From assembly GCA_024693065.1 (NCBI GenBank), contig JAILLP010000027.1:21737-85736 (forward strand): a DNA stretch of 64,000 nt. Reading direction: 5' to 3'. A program made the position numbers and the translations under genes. Positions 51,466-62,500 of the stretch are shown one piece after another (the stretch's first letter is position 1; each line of letters starts with the position of its first letter). This DNA is from Paludibacteraceae bacterium (GTDB lineage: Bacteria; Bacteroidota; Bacteroidia; Bacteroidales; Paludibacteraceae). The notes under the pieces were generated by a model. The model did not search any database. It worked only from the letters and a program-made list of their open reading frames with translations, and was not told the DNA's origin.

Positions 51466-53721
51466 ATGAATGTTATTATGGATGAGTTACAGATCCAGAA
51501 GGAAAACGAGTTTATTGAGGCGGAATATCAGGCTTTGTTGAAAGATTATTTGGATTCTGCCCATCGCCGTAAGGTGGCCATCATCGAGAAGGCTTTCAAA
51601 TTCGCCCGTCAGGCGCATGAGGGAGTGCGTCGCCGCTCCGGCGAGCCGTACATCATGCACCCGATTGCCGTTGCGCGTATCGTGGCGAAGGAGATCGGTC
51701 TCGGTTCCACCTCCATCTGCTCCGCCTTGTTGCATGACGTGGTGGAGGACACGGAATATACCGTGGAGGATATCGAGAACCTTTTCGGCGCTAAAATCGC
51801 TTCCATCGTTTCTGGACTCACGAAGATTTCAGGTGGTGTCTTCGCTGATTCTACCCAGGCGGAGAACTTCAGAAACCTGCTGCTCACCATGTCTGATGAT
51901 ATCCGTGTCGTGCTGATTAAGATGGCGGACCGCCTCCATAACATGCGCACGCTCGGTTCCATGCCGCCCGCCAAGCAGTACAAGATCGCTGGCGAGACGC
52001 AGTACATCTATGCGCCTCTTGCGAACCGTCTCGGTCTTTATGCCCTGAAAACGGAGCTTGAGGACTTGAGCTTTAAATACGAGCATCCTGATAAGTATGA
52101 ACAGCTCACCCAGAAGATGGAGAGCACGAAGCAGGAGCGTGACAAGGTCTATGAGCTCTTCTCCAAACCGTTGCACGATAAGCTGGAGAGCCTCGGCTTC
52201 AAGTTCGAGATCCACTCACGCGTGAAGTCCATCTACTCGATCTGGCGGAAGATGCAGACCAAGAACATCCCTTTCGAGGAGGTGTATGACATCCTGGCGA
52301 TGCGTATCGTCTTCAGCGTGGACGACGAGGCGGACGAGAAGAAGACCTGCTGGGCGATCTATTCGGCCATCACGGATGTCTATAAGCCGCACCCTGACCG
52401 TATCCGCGACTGGATCAGCACGCCTAAGGCGAACGGCTATGAGGCGTTGCACGTGACCGTCATGGGTCCGACTGGACAGTGGGTGGAGGTGCAGATCCGT
52501 AGCCGACGCATGGATGATATCGCGGAGAAGGGCTTCGCCGCCCATTGGAAGTATAAGACGGGCGAGAAGGACGACTCGGAGTTGGAGAAGTGGCTGCAGA
52601 CCATCAAGGAGTTGCTGGAGAACCCTGAACCGAATGCGATAGACTTCCTTGACACTTTCAAACTGAACCTCTTCGCCTCCGAAATATTCGTCTTCACGCC
52701 GCAGGGTGAGATCAAGACGTTGCCGCAGGGTGCGACCGCCCTCGATTTCGCCTTCTCGTTGCATACGGACATCGGTATGCAGTGCATCGGCGCGAAGGTG
52801 AACCATAAACTGGTGCCGTTGAGCTATGTGTTGAACAGTGGTGACCAGGTGGAGATATTGACCTCCAAGAAACAGAAACCTACGGCCGAGTGGATCAACT
52901 ATGTCACGACCGCCCGCGCCAAGTCTAAGATACGCGTCTTGTTCAGGAAGGAATACAAGTCTTTCATGAACAAGGGTGAGCATGATTTGAAGACCTTCTT
53001 CGAGAAGAATAATCTGGCGCTCACTCCTGACAATGTCGCCAAGTTGTTGGAGCATTACCACGAGACGAAGAAGGAGACGTTGTTCTACAAGATCGGAAAG
53101 GGGACATACAACTTGGACGAGTTGATGAACACGGTCTTCAAGGCGAAGTCGCAGAGCCGTTTCATGAAGTATTGGAAACTGACCTTCGGGGGAGGCGGTA
53201 AGAAGGATGATTCCGCACTCCTCAATCTGCCTATCTTCAGTAGTAAGAAGGTCTCTTCCAAGAATACATTGACGCTGACGGAGGACAACTCCGGCGTCAC
53301 CTACCGTATCGCGGATTGTTGCTCCCCGATCCCTGGCGATGATATCGTCGGTTTCATGGAGGAGGATGGTATGCTGGTGGTCCACAAACGCCAGTGTCCC
53401 GTGGCGATGCGTCTGAAATCCAACTATGGGGAACGTATCATCTCCGCCGTCTGGGAGAGCCATAGGATGCTTTCCTTCCCTGCCACCATCGAGGTGAAGG
53501 GAATGGACCGCATGGGTATCCTGGGTGAGATCGTGAAGGCCATCACGGAGGAGCATGCCGTGAATGTCAACAAGGTGCATCTGGAGACCAACGACGGAAT
53601 GTTCGAGGGATTCATCACCGTCTATGTCCATGACGTGGAGGACGTGAATAACCTTTGCGTCACATTGGTGAAAATCAATGGCGTAAGCTCCGTGAATAGG
53701 GTGGAGAACCCGGACAAGTGA
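51466..53721 (+). CDS. Bifunctional (p)ppGpp synthetase/hydrolase (RelA/SpoT family)
   Basis: The start is ATG 51466 or the third Met at 51478. A TTG at 51463 is less likely. The protein of about 750 residues has an HD hydrolase domain (HPIAVARIVAKEIG, LLHDVVEDTEYT, MADRLHNMRTL) and the synthetase domain (FEIHSRVKSIYSIWRKM, ILAMRIVF, GYEALHVTV). The TGS domain (VFTPQGEIKTLPQGATALDFAFSLH), the helical and CC regions (RIADCCSPIPGDDIVGF) and the C-terminal ACT domain follow. It makes and degrades the alarmone (p)ppGpp in starvation. Its upstream space is only a terminator, so its promoter is unclear. Confidence 0.95.
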   Translation: MNVIMDELQIQKENEFIEAEYQALLKDYLDSAHRRKVAIIEKAFKFARQAHEGVRRRSGEPYIMHPIAVARIVAKEIGLGSTSICSALLHDVVEDTEYTVEDIENLFGAKIASIVSGLTKISGGVFADSTQAENFRNLLLTMSDDIRVVLIKMADRLHNMRTLGSMPPAKQYKIAGETQYIYAPLANRLGLYALKTELEDLSFKYEHPDKYEQLTQKMESTKQERDKVYELFSKPLHDKLESLGFKFEIHSRVKSIYSIWRKMQTKNIPFEEVYDILAMRIVFSVDDEADEKKTCWAIYSAITDVYKPHPDRIRDWISTPKANGYEALHVTVMGPTGQWVEVQIRSRRMDDIAEKGFAAHWKYKTGEKDDSELEKWLQTIKELLENPEPNAIDFLDTFKLNLFASEIFVFTPQGEIKTLPQGATALDFAFSLHTDIGMQCIGAKVNHKLVPLSYVLNSGDQVEILTSKKQKPTAEWINYVTTARAKSKIRVLFRKEYKSFMNKGEHDLKTFFEKNNLALTPDNVAKLLEHYHETKKETLFYKIGKGTYNLDELMNTVFKAKSQSRFMKYWKLTFGGGGKKDDSALLNLPIFSSKKVSSKNTLTLTEDNSGVTYRIADCCSPIPGDDIVGFMEEDGMLVVHKRQCPVAMRLKSNYGERIISAVWESHRMLSFPATIEVKGMDRMGILGEIVKAITEEHAVNVNKVHLETNDGMFEGFITVYVHDVEDVNNLCVTLVKINGVSSVNRVENPDK

Positions 53722-53924
53722 CGTGATAATTAAGAATTAAGAGTTAAGAGTTAAGAATTAAGAGTTATTACCCACGCATTCTTACACAGGGGGGTACATT
53801 TCCTGCCTAGGTTGTGTGCGTTCCTCTGTGGAGACGATGTGCACATCGTCTCCACCAACAATGAACGTAGGATTGTTGCCGTCGTAAATCGTCAAATTGA
53901 CTACGTCAAACTAACGTTTCAAAA
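53722..53924. repeat. Intergenic repeats between rel and the OmpA-family gene
   Basis: Holds GAATTAAGAGTTAA units (53727-53767), a perfect 28-base palindrome (53828-53855), and a copy of the AATTGACTACGTC...AACTAACGTTTC element (53895-53927) that reaches the end of the next gene. Confidence 0.85.
53828..53855. repeat. Perfect 28-bp palindrome without a spacer
   Basis: Both strands read GTGGAGACGATGTG outward from the CAC centre, and every pair matches. It can form a cruciform or a long hairpin and lies between convergent genes. Confidence 0.9.
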
Positions 53925-55880
53925 TTATTTTGCGATGATGAGGATTTCCGTCCTACGGTTCAGTGCGCGTCCTTCATCTGTTTTGTTGTCTGCGATTGGT
54001 TGTTCCGCACCGAAACCCTGGTACTCCAGTCGGTTGGTCGGGACCCCCTTCTTGACGAGGTATTCGTAGGCCGCCTTGGCTCTGTCGTTGGAGAGCGTCA
54101 TGTTGTACTCCTTGGTACCCTTGTAGTCGGTGTGTCCGCAGAGCTTGATCCTTACAGTCGGGTTCTCCCGCATGAATTGTGCGACACGGTTCAGCTCGAA
54201 GTGGGAGGCCTTTTTCAGGGTAGCCTTGTCGAAGTCGAAGAAGATGTTCTTCAGCGTGATCTTTTTGCCCACCTCGATTTTCTCCAATCTCACGTTGTTG
54301 TCCTTGGTGAGGTCCACTTTCTTGGAGGACTTGTTCGTGTTGCTCTCCGTTTGCGTGGGGCCTCCGAAATTGTCCGAGAAGAAGAGGTACCCCTTCTTGC
54401 TCACGTTGACGCCATACTCCTCGTCGCTAGGCACGCAGGCGATGAATTCTCCGCTCTCCCTGTCGGAGACGGAGCGGAAGATGGTACGGTTACTGGTTGT
54501 TCCGTAGACGTCGATGGTTGCCTGCATAGGCGTTTTCTTGTCAGCGTCCACAATCTTTCCCGTAGCGTATTTCATCTTTTTGGCAGGCTTATGGTTGCCT
54601 TCCGCCAGTGTGAGTTCGTAGATGTCCCTTCCCTTCCAGTTCTTTTCCTGTCCGTCGGAGGAGAAGTATGCTTTGTCACCATATGCGTTCACCACGAAGC
54701 CCGTTTCGTCCTTGCAGGTGTTGATTGGGTAGCCGATGTTTTTGGGCGTGCTCCATTTCCCCTTTTCGTCCCGGTAGGTGATGAATATGTCGTGGCCGCC
54801 CATTCCCTTCCTTCCTTTGGAGGAGAAGTAGAGGGTGTGGTTATCCGCATGGATGAAAGGGGAGAGCTCATCCTCCGGCGTGTTGACGGTCGGTCCGAGG
54901 TTGACGGGCTCTGAGAACTTCAGTCGTCCGTCCTGTTGTATCTCCACGCGGCAAGCCCAGATGTCGCATTTGCCTACTCCGCCTGGCCGTGTGCTGGCGA
55001 AATAGAGCACGTCGCCCGTAGGGCTGAGTGATGGGGAGGTCTCCCAATGACGGGTGTTCACGGGTGCTCCGCAGTTGATGGCGGGAGTCCAACCTTTTCC
55101 CTCGTGGATAGAGTAGTAGATATCGCAGCCGCCCATGCCACCTTGACGGTCGCACGCCACGAAGAACATGTATCGTCCGTCCAGTGAGATGCTCTGAGCC
55201 CCCTCGTTGCCTATGCTGTTGATGGATTGTCCGACGTTTTGGGCGGTGCCCCAAGCCCCATCCTCACGTTTGCTGAGGTAGATATCCTCGTGGATGCCCC
55301 GTCCGAAGTCCGACTGCCCTTGCCGTTTGTTCAGTTTCCTGGTAAAAGAGAAGTAGCCCTCGTTGGCGGTCAGGCTGGGCCAGTACTCGTCGAACTCCGT
55401 GTTGATGGCGTTGCCCATGTTGCGGAAGTTGAAGGGCACCGGTTCCTGTTTGAGCTCCAAAGCGTCCTCGCACTCCTTGATGCCCGCTTGCGCCCGCTTG
55501 TAGTAGGTGGTCTCCGTGGTCGGAATGAGCTCGTATTGCTTGATGGCGCTCGTGTAGTCGCACAAGCTGTGGTAGGCGCTAGCCAATCGCATGACCGAGT
55601 TGTAGTAGCGAGGCATCTTAGGCTTGGCCACGTTCACCAATGTGGCGATTTGTTTCTCGCTGTCGCACATCCTCGCATAGAGTTCCGCCAGTGTCCACGA
55701 GGCGTCCACGAACTCCTTGTTGGAGGATACGAGTCCTTTGAGGAGGGGGAGCGCCTCTTTGTATTTCCCTTCGTTCATAAGGATGACGGCCGTTTCGTAT
55801 GTCTTGACGTCCTTCTTGCTTTGCCCCCACATCGTGGTGCAAAATGAGGAGAGTAGGATGGCTATGATTATTCTTTTCAT
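53925..55880 (-). CDS. PorE-like TPR / beta-propeller / CRD / OmpA protein
   Basis: The 651-residue exported protein (signal to about residue 20, ending WGQ) has a domain order like PorE of the type IX secretion system. TPR-like helices lie at about 25-140, and a PD40/WD40-type propeller at about 150-415 (GAQSISLDGRYMFFVACDR, TSPSLSPTGDVLYFASTRPGG, DELSPFIHADNHTLYFSSKG). A carboxypeptidase-regulatory-like fold follows at about 445-520, then a C-terminal OmpA domain (DFDKATLKKASHFELN, GHTDYKGTKEYN, GRALNRRTEI) that binds peptidoglycan. PorE itself is a lipoprotein. Here Cys14 is not in a typical lipobox. The giant repeat protein diverges upstream. Confidence 0.85.
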   Translation of the reverse strand: MKRIIIAILLSSFCTTMWGQSKKDVKTYETAVILMNEGKYKEALPLLKGLVSSNKEFVDASWTLAELYARMCDSEKQIATLVNVAKPKMPRYYNSVMRLASAYHSLCDYTSAIKQYELIPTTETTYYKRAQAGIKECEDALELKQEPVPFNFRNMGNAINTEFDEYWPSLTANEGYFSFTRKLNKRQGQSDFGRGIHEDIYLSKREDGAWGTAQNVGQSINSIGNEGAQSISLDGRYMFFVACDRQGGMGGCDIYYSIHEGKGWTPAINCGAPVNTRHWETSPSLSPTGDVLYFASTRPGGVGKCDIWACRVEIQQDGRLKFSEPVNLGPTVNTPEDELSPFIHADNHTLYFSSKGRKGMGGHDIFITYRDEKGKWSTPKNIGYPINTCKDETGFVVNAYGDKAYFSSDGQEKNWKGRDIYELTLAEGNHKPAKKMKYATGKIVDADKKTPMQATIDVYGTTSNRTIFRSVSDRESGEFIACVPSDEEYGVNVSKKGYLFFSDNFGGPTQTESNTNKSSKKVDLTKDNNVRLEKIEVGKKITLKNIFFDFDKATLKKASHFELNRVAQFMRENPTVRIKLCGHTDYKGTKEYNMTLSNDRAKAAYEYLVKKGVPTNRLEYQGFGAEQPIADNKTDEGRALNRRTEILIIAK

Positions 55881-55918
55881 GTCCGTGATAGTCTGTTATT
55901 TGGACAAAGATAGTGATT

Positions 55919-56192
55919 TGAATTAAGAATTAAGAGTTAAGAATTAAGAATTCTATGCGATGCTCGTAACCCAGCCCTGAAGGGGCGTGACAGATATAGC
56001 CTGGGGCAACGCCCTAGGGAATTAAGAATTAAGAGTTAAGAGTTAAGAATTAAGAGTTAAGAATTAAGAATTAAGAATTCTATACGATGCTCGTAACCCA
56101 GCCCTGAAAGGGCGTGACAAATATAGCCTAGGGCAACGCCCTAGGGAATTATGAATTATGAAACGTCGGTTCGGCGTAATCAATTGTGAATT
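55919..56192. repeat. Cluster of dispersed repeats including two 77-bp units
   Basis: Two copies (55948-56024 and 56075-56151, four differences) start GAATTCTATRCGATGCTCG and contain AGCCCTGAARGGGCGTGACA and GCAACGCCCTAGGG. They are separated by TTAAGAGTTAAG units. A degenerate GAAACGTCGGTTCGGCG copy (56160-56192) follows. From 56193 to 56516 I see no gene and only weak promoter-like sequence. Confidence 0.85.
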
Positions 56193-56516
56193 GACGACGT
56201 TTCGGCACGATTTTGAGGCAAAATAGTGTGAATTCCCTCTGAAAAATACCTTTTTTTGCCCTAAAACCTTAATTTTCCCGCCCATATGCTTGGGTTTTCC
56301 TATTTTTTTCGTACCTTCATACTCTGAATACTGTTGTCAAGTTGCGAAAAACCGTTAGGAGTTTTTAAAAGTCCGAAAGAAAGGTTAATTTCGCGGCTTG
56401 GTATGTGTATTGTACGGAACAAAGTATTTTAAGTATAATGATGTGCCATCTCCTGATGATGAAAAAGGATTGTCGATGGATGTTTTGTTGGGGATGGTCT
56501 ATATTGGATTGATTGA

Positions 56517-59500
56517 ATGAAAGTTCATATTGACAGAGTTATGAAGGCCGTTCTGGTTGTTTTGCTCACATGGATGGGCGGAATGTCGTTGGCCTCTGCT
56601 CAGACAGCGGATAATGTGTATGTCGTGACAGAAACGGGCGATGGTGCTCGTCTCAAGGTCGTTTTCCATCAATATAACGGGGCTCAAACGGTGATGTATG
56701 TGCGTAGGGCGGACATCGGCACCTACATGGAGGATGTCATCTACAACCCGGGGGCGGGTGCGATTCCGTCGAATGCTTTCTTCCGTGGCTGGAGCACCAA
56801 TTCCACCTATACCGCCGAGGATATGGCGGGCGCCATGACCATCGACGAGGTGCGCGCGGACCTGACGACACGATTGAACGGCTCATTCCACAACGAAGAC
56901 GAGGTGCATTACTATGCGGTGCTCGTCAGACATCATACGGTGACCTACTTGGACGAAGAGCAGGCTGTGGTTGCCTCGAAGGAGGTCCCATATCCATTGG
57001 GAAGTTCCTCTTCCGTCTCTTACACGATAGACATGAGCTATACTCCTCTGGATGACGAACATAGTTTCGAAGGCTGGGAGGTTCAGAGCGGATCGGGGAA
57101 TATCTCTGGGTATTCAGCGGGTACTTTGTATCAATTGAATGATGGCTTCACTCTCTCGGGTGATGTGGTTTTCGCCGCCAATGTGTCGCCGGGAAACTGG
57201 TTGGTTTTCGATGAGAACGGTAAGGGCGGTACCTACAATGCTCCGCAGTTCGTGAAGGCGAATCGTACAACCCAGGAGCCACGACCATCATCTGAAATGG
57301 TTCGCTTGGGATATACTTTCGGAGGATGGTACACGGATCAGGCCTGCACAGCGGGCAATGAATTCACTTTTGGTGGCTATTTGACGGAGAGAACCACCAT
57401 TTATGCGAAATGGATACCTAATCCAACTGCTAATTATACGGTTATTATATGGAAACAAAATCTTGATGCAACCGGGTATGATTTTGAAGAGGCTATTACT
57501 TTGAGTGGAAGTACGGGTACAACGATTAATACGGTTTCCTCTGTTGGTAGTGGTAACTCTGGGTATGCCAGCATAAATGGAACCGGTTATCAGTATACGG
57601 GTTTCCATCTCGATAGCTTGAATCAAAATGTCACCATTGCTCCGGAGGGTAGTTCGGTGTTGAATGTGTATTATGGTAGAACGGAATATACGTTGACGTT
57701 CCAAGTGCCTGTATATACCCAAGCAAGTGGAACTTCGGGAACTCAATATGGTTTGGTGGATGGAGAATATGTGGTGCTAACTTATCATCCTGGTGGTTGG
57801 TTTTCTTCTGCGTATTGGTCATACACTGAAACTCATTACTATTATTATACTGGTACGCATTATAGGAAGAGAAATAATGGTACTTATCGAGCTATGGACC
57901 AAAGTGAGTGGTCGCAATATTCTCCCCATTATGGAAATGTGAATGGTAACTATTATGAACTATTCCAAGATGAGGGTGATTGGCTATATGAAGTAACTGA
58001 AACTTACCAATATACAGGGACTCGTTATTTCGTTGAAAACGAAACCGTTAAAACTATCACTGCGCTTTACCAGCAACCTATTGGAACCAATTTCCCTATT
58101 GAAGGTACGAATGGGGTGACGTACAATAATGGTGAGCGGTGGATGCCACAGGGATCATCGACATACACGGATGTGCTTGTGTATATTGATGTTATGCCTG
58201 ATGAAAATATTACATTTCAATTAAACTTATCTACCAATTCTCTAAAAACGATTTATTATTACGTTGAAGCTCTTGAAAGCCAGACTTCTGATGAAACTTA
58301 CATGGAGTATAATGGGATGGGTTTCGTTCTCTACCATAGGACAGATGCTCGGTATGGTTGGTTTACTGCTTCTGAGGATTATTTGGATTTGTCTGGATAT
58401 AACAAGGGGGGAGATGCGTATCCGCCTTATTCTGATAATGGTAAGACGGGGAATGAAGTATGGGGACAAAATAGTAATGCAACTGAGATTTTGTGTTTCT
58501 ATACCCGCCAGAAATTCACCATCAACTATAAGGATGGCGAATTTGTGGATGGCAATGGAAATCCTTTGCCTGGGTATACGGGAGGAGAGCAACTCCACGA
58601 GGTGGGAAATATCGTGTATGGCTCGGATATCTCCTCCTACAACGAGGGGGGAGCGGATTATTATGTGCCGACTGGACAGGAAGGCTTTGTCTTCGAGGGG
58701 TGGTATATGGACCTCGAATGTACGCAACCATATACCTTCACCACCATGCCGAAGAGCGATATCACCGTCTATGCCAAGTGGCGGCAGATACAATACCGTG
58801 TCTTCCTGCATCCGAATGCGGGTACGGACCCTGCTCTGGACTGGGGATCGGCCAACCAGTCGATGTGTTTCCGTATTGCCTATGGCGATAGGGTGAGTCT
58901 CCCGACTGGTCGACGTGAGGGATTGCCTACCTATAAATTCGTGGGTTGGTACAGCGATCCGGAATGCCATAATGCCTACGATGATGAGCTTAGGTTGAAT
59001 GAGGTGACAGTCACCGCCGATTATGACAAAACCACCGATTTCACTGACGTGATAGATCAATGGGGTAATTTGGGACCTAATCCAACCAATGCGGATGTGG
59101 ACCGTTATTGGATCACCAAGAAATTGGATCTCTATGCCAAGTGGCGTAAGGTCATCAGGGGTGCCATCGGTATCAATGTCATCTACGATGCGGGTGAGGG
59201 TTCCAATCCTCCTACAGATCCTAATTTCTACGTGGACGAAGCCTATGCGGTGGCAAACGACGCCCCTGTTCCGCCTGCTGGCAAGGTGTTCTCCCATTGG
59301 GTCGTACAACGATGGAACGGGTCGGACTTCGAGGATACGGGAGAAACCGTGCTTCTGGGCTCACAGTTCAATGTCTATTTGTCGGATGCCTATGCGGTAT
59401 GGGTTTCGACGGATGAGCAGGGAAATGAGAAGTGGAACTACACGATTCAGTTGCGTGCGGAATATGCGGACACGGAATCTCCGCAACACACCTCCATCAC

Positions 59501-62500
59501 ATGGTACAAGAACGATGGTTCGGGAGCAGTCTCCTGCCAATATACCAATTTGCTAATCAATGAGGCGCGGAGCATCTGCGCCGCGCCGACCCGCTCGGGC
59601 TACACCTTCAAGGGATGGTCGAGGGTCAATGTGGCGGATCCTGCGGTTGCACCGACCAGCTACGATGTCGGTTGCACGCCAAACCTCCTATGTTATAGTG
59701 GTGGCTATAAACTGCCGGACTGCTCCACTTCCGCCTCTCAGGTGGCTGCGGACATCATGAATCCGCACGACTACGTCTATGCGGTATGGCATCCGGTGGT
59801 GCAGTTCAACTTCCCGACCGACTTCTGTAAGAATGCCACGGAAGGAATCACCTTGCCTACGCAGTCTGCCAACAATGACGTCGGGCTCACGTGGACCCAT
59901 GGAGGATCGACTGTCACCGAAGTCAATACGAGTGCTGTGGTGACCAACGATGTCTACACCTACACGACGGAGGACGGCTGCGTGACGGGCACCATCCAAG
60001 TCACGGTGCACGACCTTCCGCAGATAACCCTTTCTCCTAGAAATGGCTCCGGCTGTACCGTGTATGTGGATGTGACCACTTCCAATGATGTCACCTCCTA
60101 TTCATGGGACAATGGGTCGACATGGACCAACGGCAGACCAGGCACGAAGACCTTCTCAACAGCGGACGACGCCCTTGCGGCCAAACTGATGGTGCGCACC
60201 GCCTTGGGCTGTGAATCGGAGATGGAAGTCCCTACGTTTACTCCTAAGACATATACCATTTCTGTCTCAGCGGAGCAAAGTCAATATGCAGGCCCAGTCT
60301 CGATTCTTGATGCTTCCGGTAACAATTTGGGAACAACAGCGACGGTTAATTGCGGTTCTACAGTCACGTTGCATGCTGAGGCTAGTGAGTGTGGCGGTGC
60401 TAAATGGCAACGGCGAAGTCAGTATAATTGGAATGATGTGTCGGGATCATCCCTTTCTTCGGTTGCGGATTATACGCTTGTTGTCACTGAATCCGCACAA
60501 TTCAGGGCTTCGTATGGATATCAGGGTTCTTTCACGGTGTCGGCTGTGGTTTCGGACGATCCGGAGTGTGACGGAACAGGTAGTGTGGCGATGTTCTTCA
60601 ACAACCAGTCTGTGGGCAATCCGTATACTACAAACTATTGCGCCGATGTGACGTTTGCGGCGATGCCAAGCAATTGTAGTCAGTTTAGCCACTGGATCAA
60701 GGATGGCACCATGTACAGTACCGACCTTCGGACCACGGCGAGGAGAGCGGTGACGTTGGAGGCATGTTTCACGCATGCGGTTATCCCAGAGGTGGAACTC
60801 GCACCAGATCCGGGAACGGAGTTGGAACAGAGCATATGTTTGGGAGATTCCATCCAACATGTGCTGCTCACGTCGAATGCAGGTTCGGTGGCCTTCAGCG
60901 TTGTTGGGGACACTACAGGATTGAAGGCGGTTGTTGATAATGATCCGAACAACATGATGTATGTGGCATCGTGCCTTGAGTATGGAGTGAATCTTTTTGC
61001 GGATATTCAGTCATTACATGGAGGATTGATGTTCTATTGCAATCCTGAATTGCTGCATAATCAGTATGGTTTTATATCAGATATTGGTCTGTATTGTATT
61101 GAAATATTTGATGGTCCGGGAGATGACGCGAATTTGGTTGCATCTTCCAACCAGATCCATGGCTCAGAGCAAAATAACCTAGTCCCAGGAAGGGGTTATC
61201 TGTGTGAAGTCGGTAGTAATTTGGATTTCACGCGTGAGTATACGATCAAGATGACCATCTATGATTACATGCATCAGGAGTTGACTCCGCTGGTATGCTC
61301 AAGTACTTTCACGAAGGCGCAGGGCTACACTTCGGGCACCATCTCTTCTAATGGTGAGAATCATTTCCGGTTGAGCGGTACGCCAGTGACGGCAGGGGAT
61401 ATAAAGTATACCGTCGTCTCCATTGCGGGACCGGGTTGCTCCTCTGATGCGGTGGATGTCATCATCCATGTCCTTGACACCATCGTGCCAGCTCTCTCTT
61501 ATGGAACCGCTTGTGTGAATACGGATTTCACCATCACGGAGACGGAAGGTAATTCCACGGATTATACTTATGCATGGAGCGTCGATGGAGGGGGTGTGAT
61601 TGCGGGTGGTCAAGGTACCACTTCACTTGTCGCGAGATGGTCCACCTCAGGTGTGAAAAACGTATCGTTGACCATCACGAATAAGACCACGGGTTGCGTC
61701 TCCCGTATCAAAAAGGCTATCACGGTAAATGACATCCCGACGGTAAGCATCGCCACGTTGCCTACTGATATCTGTCCGAATATCGGAACCATCCAGGCTA
61801 CCGGTACGGTATCGGGCGGTGTGGGTAACTATACATTCGTTTGGAATGGTGACCTCACGTTCGACAAGAAAGAACTGACGCAGGCCTCCTTGACCCATAC
61901 GACTACGATATCGATACCTGCTTCCCCTTGTACGGCGGATTATCCGATTACCTTGCAGGTGACCGACGGTAATGGTTGTGCCAGCGAATTGGCCACCGCG
62001 ACTGTCTCGGTGAAGGCTCCGGCCACACCGACCATCGCCACCACCGTCGTTGGGGCTGATTTGGGTTGCGACCCAAGCTCTATCCCTGTTTTGACTGCGG
62101 CGGACTTCACGGTGACCGATCCTTGTAACGCTTCGGCTACGGCTACGGTGAGGTCTGTGGATTCTAATAATCTATGTGAATACACAAGAACATTCACTGC
62201 CTCCTACAAGAACAGTTGTAATGAGTCTGCGACACCTAAGTCTGTGGTCTATACATGGACGTTGAGCCGAGCACCGGAAATCAGGTCTGTTACAGTGCCT
62301 GCGGCTATCTCTGCGGGCAATTGTAAATATGCATTGCCTAACTTATCGTCCGCGACTTTGGCTGCTACGTATGACCCATGTGGTGGCACACCGACTTTCG
62401 TCAGCCAAGTGCCTGCGGCTGGTACGCAATACGCCCAGACATCGAGCGTCCAGAACGTAACGGTAACAGTGACCGTGCAAGGGACGTGCGGCAGGACCAC

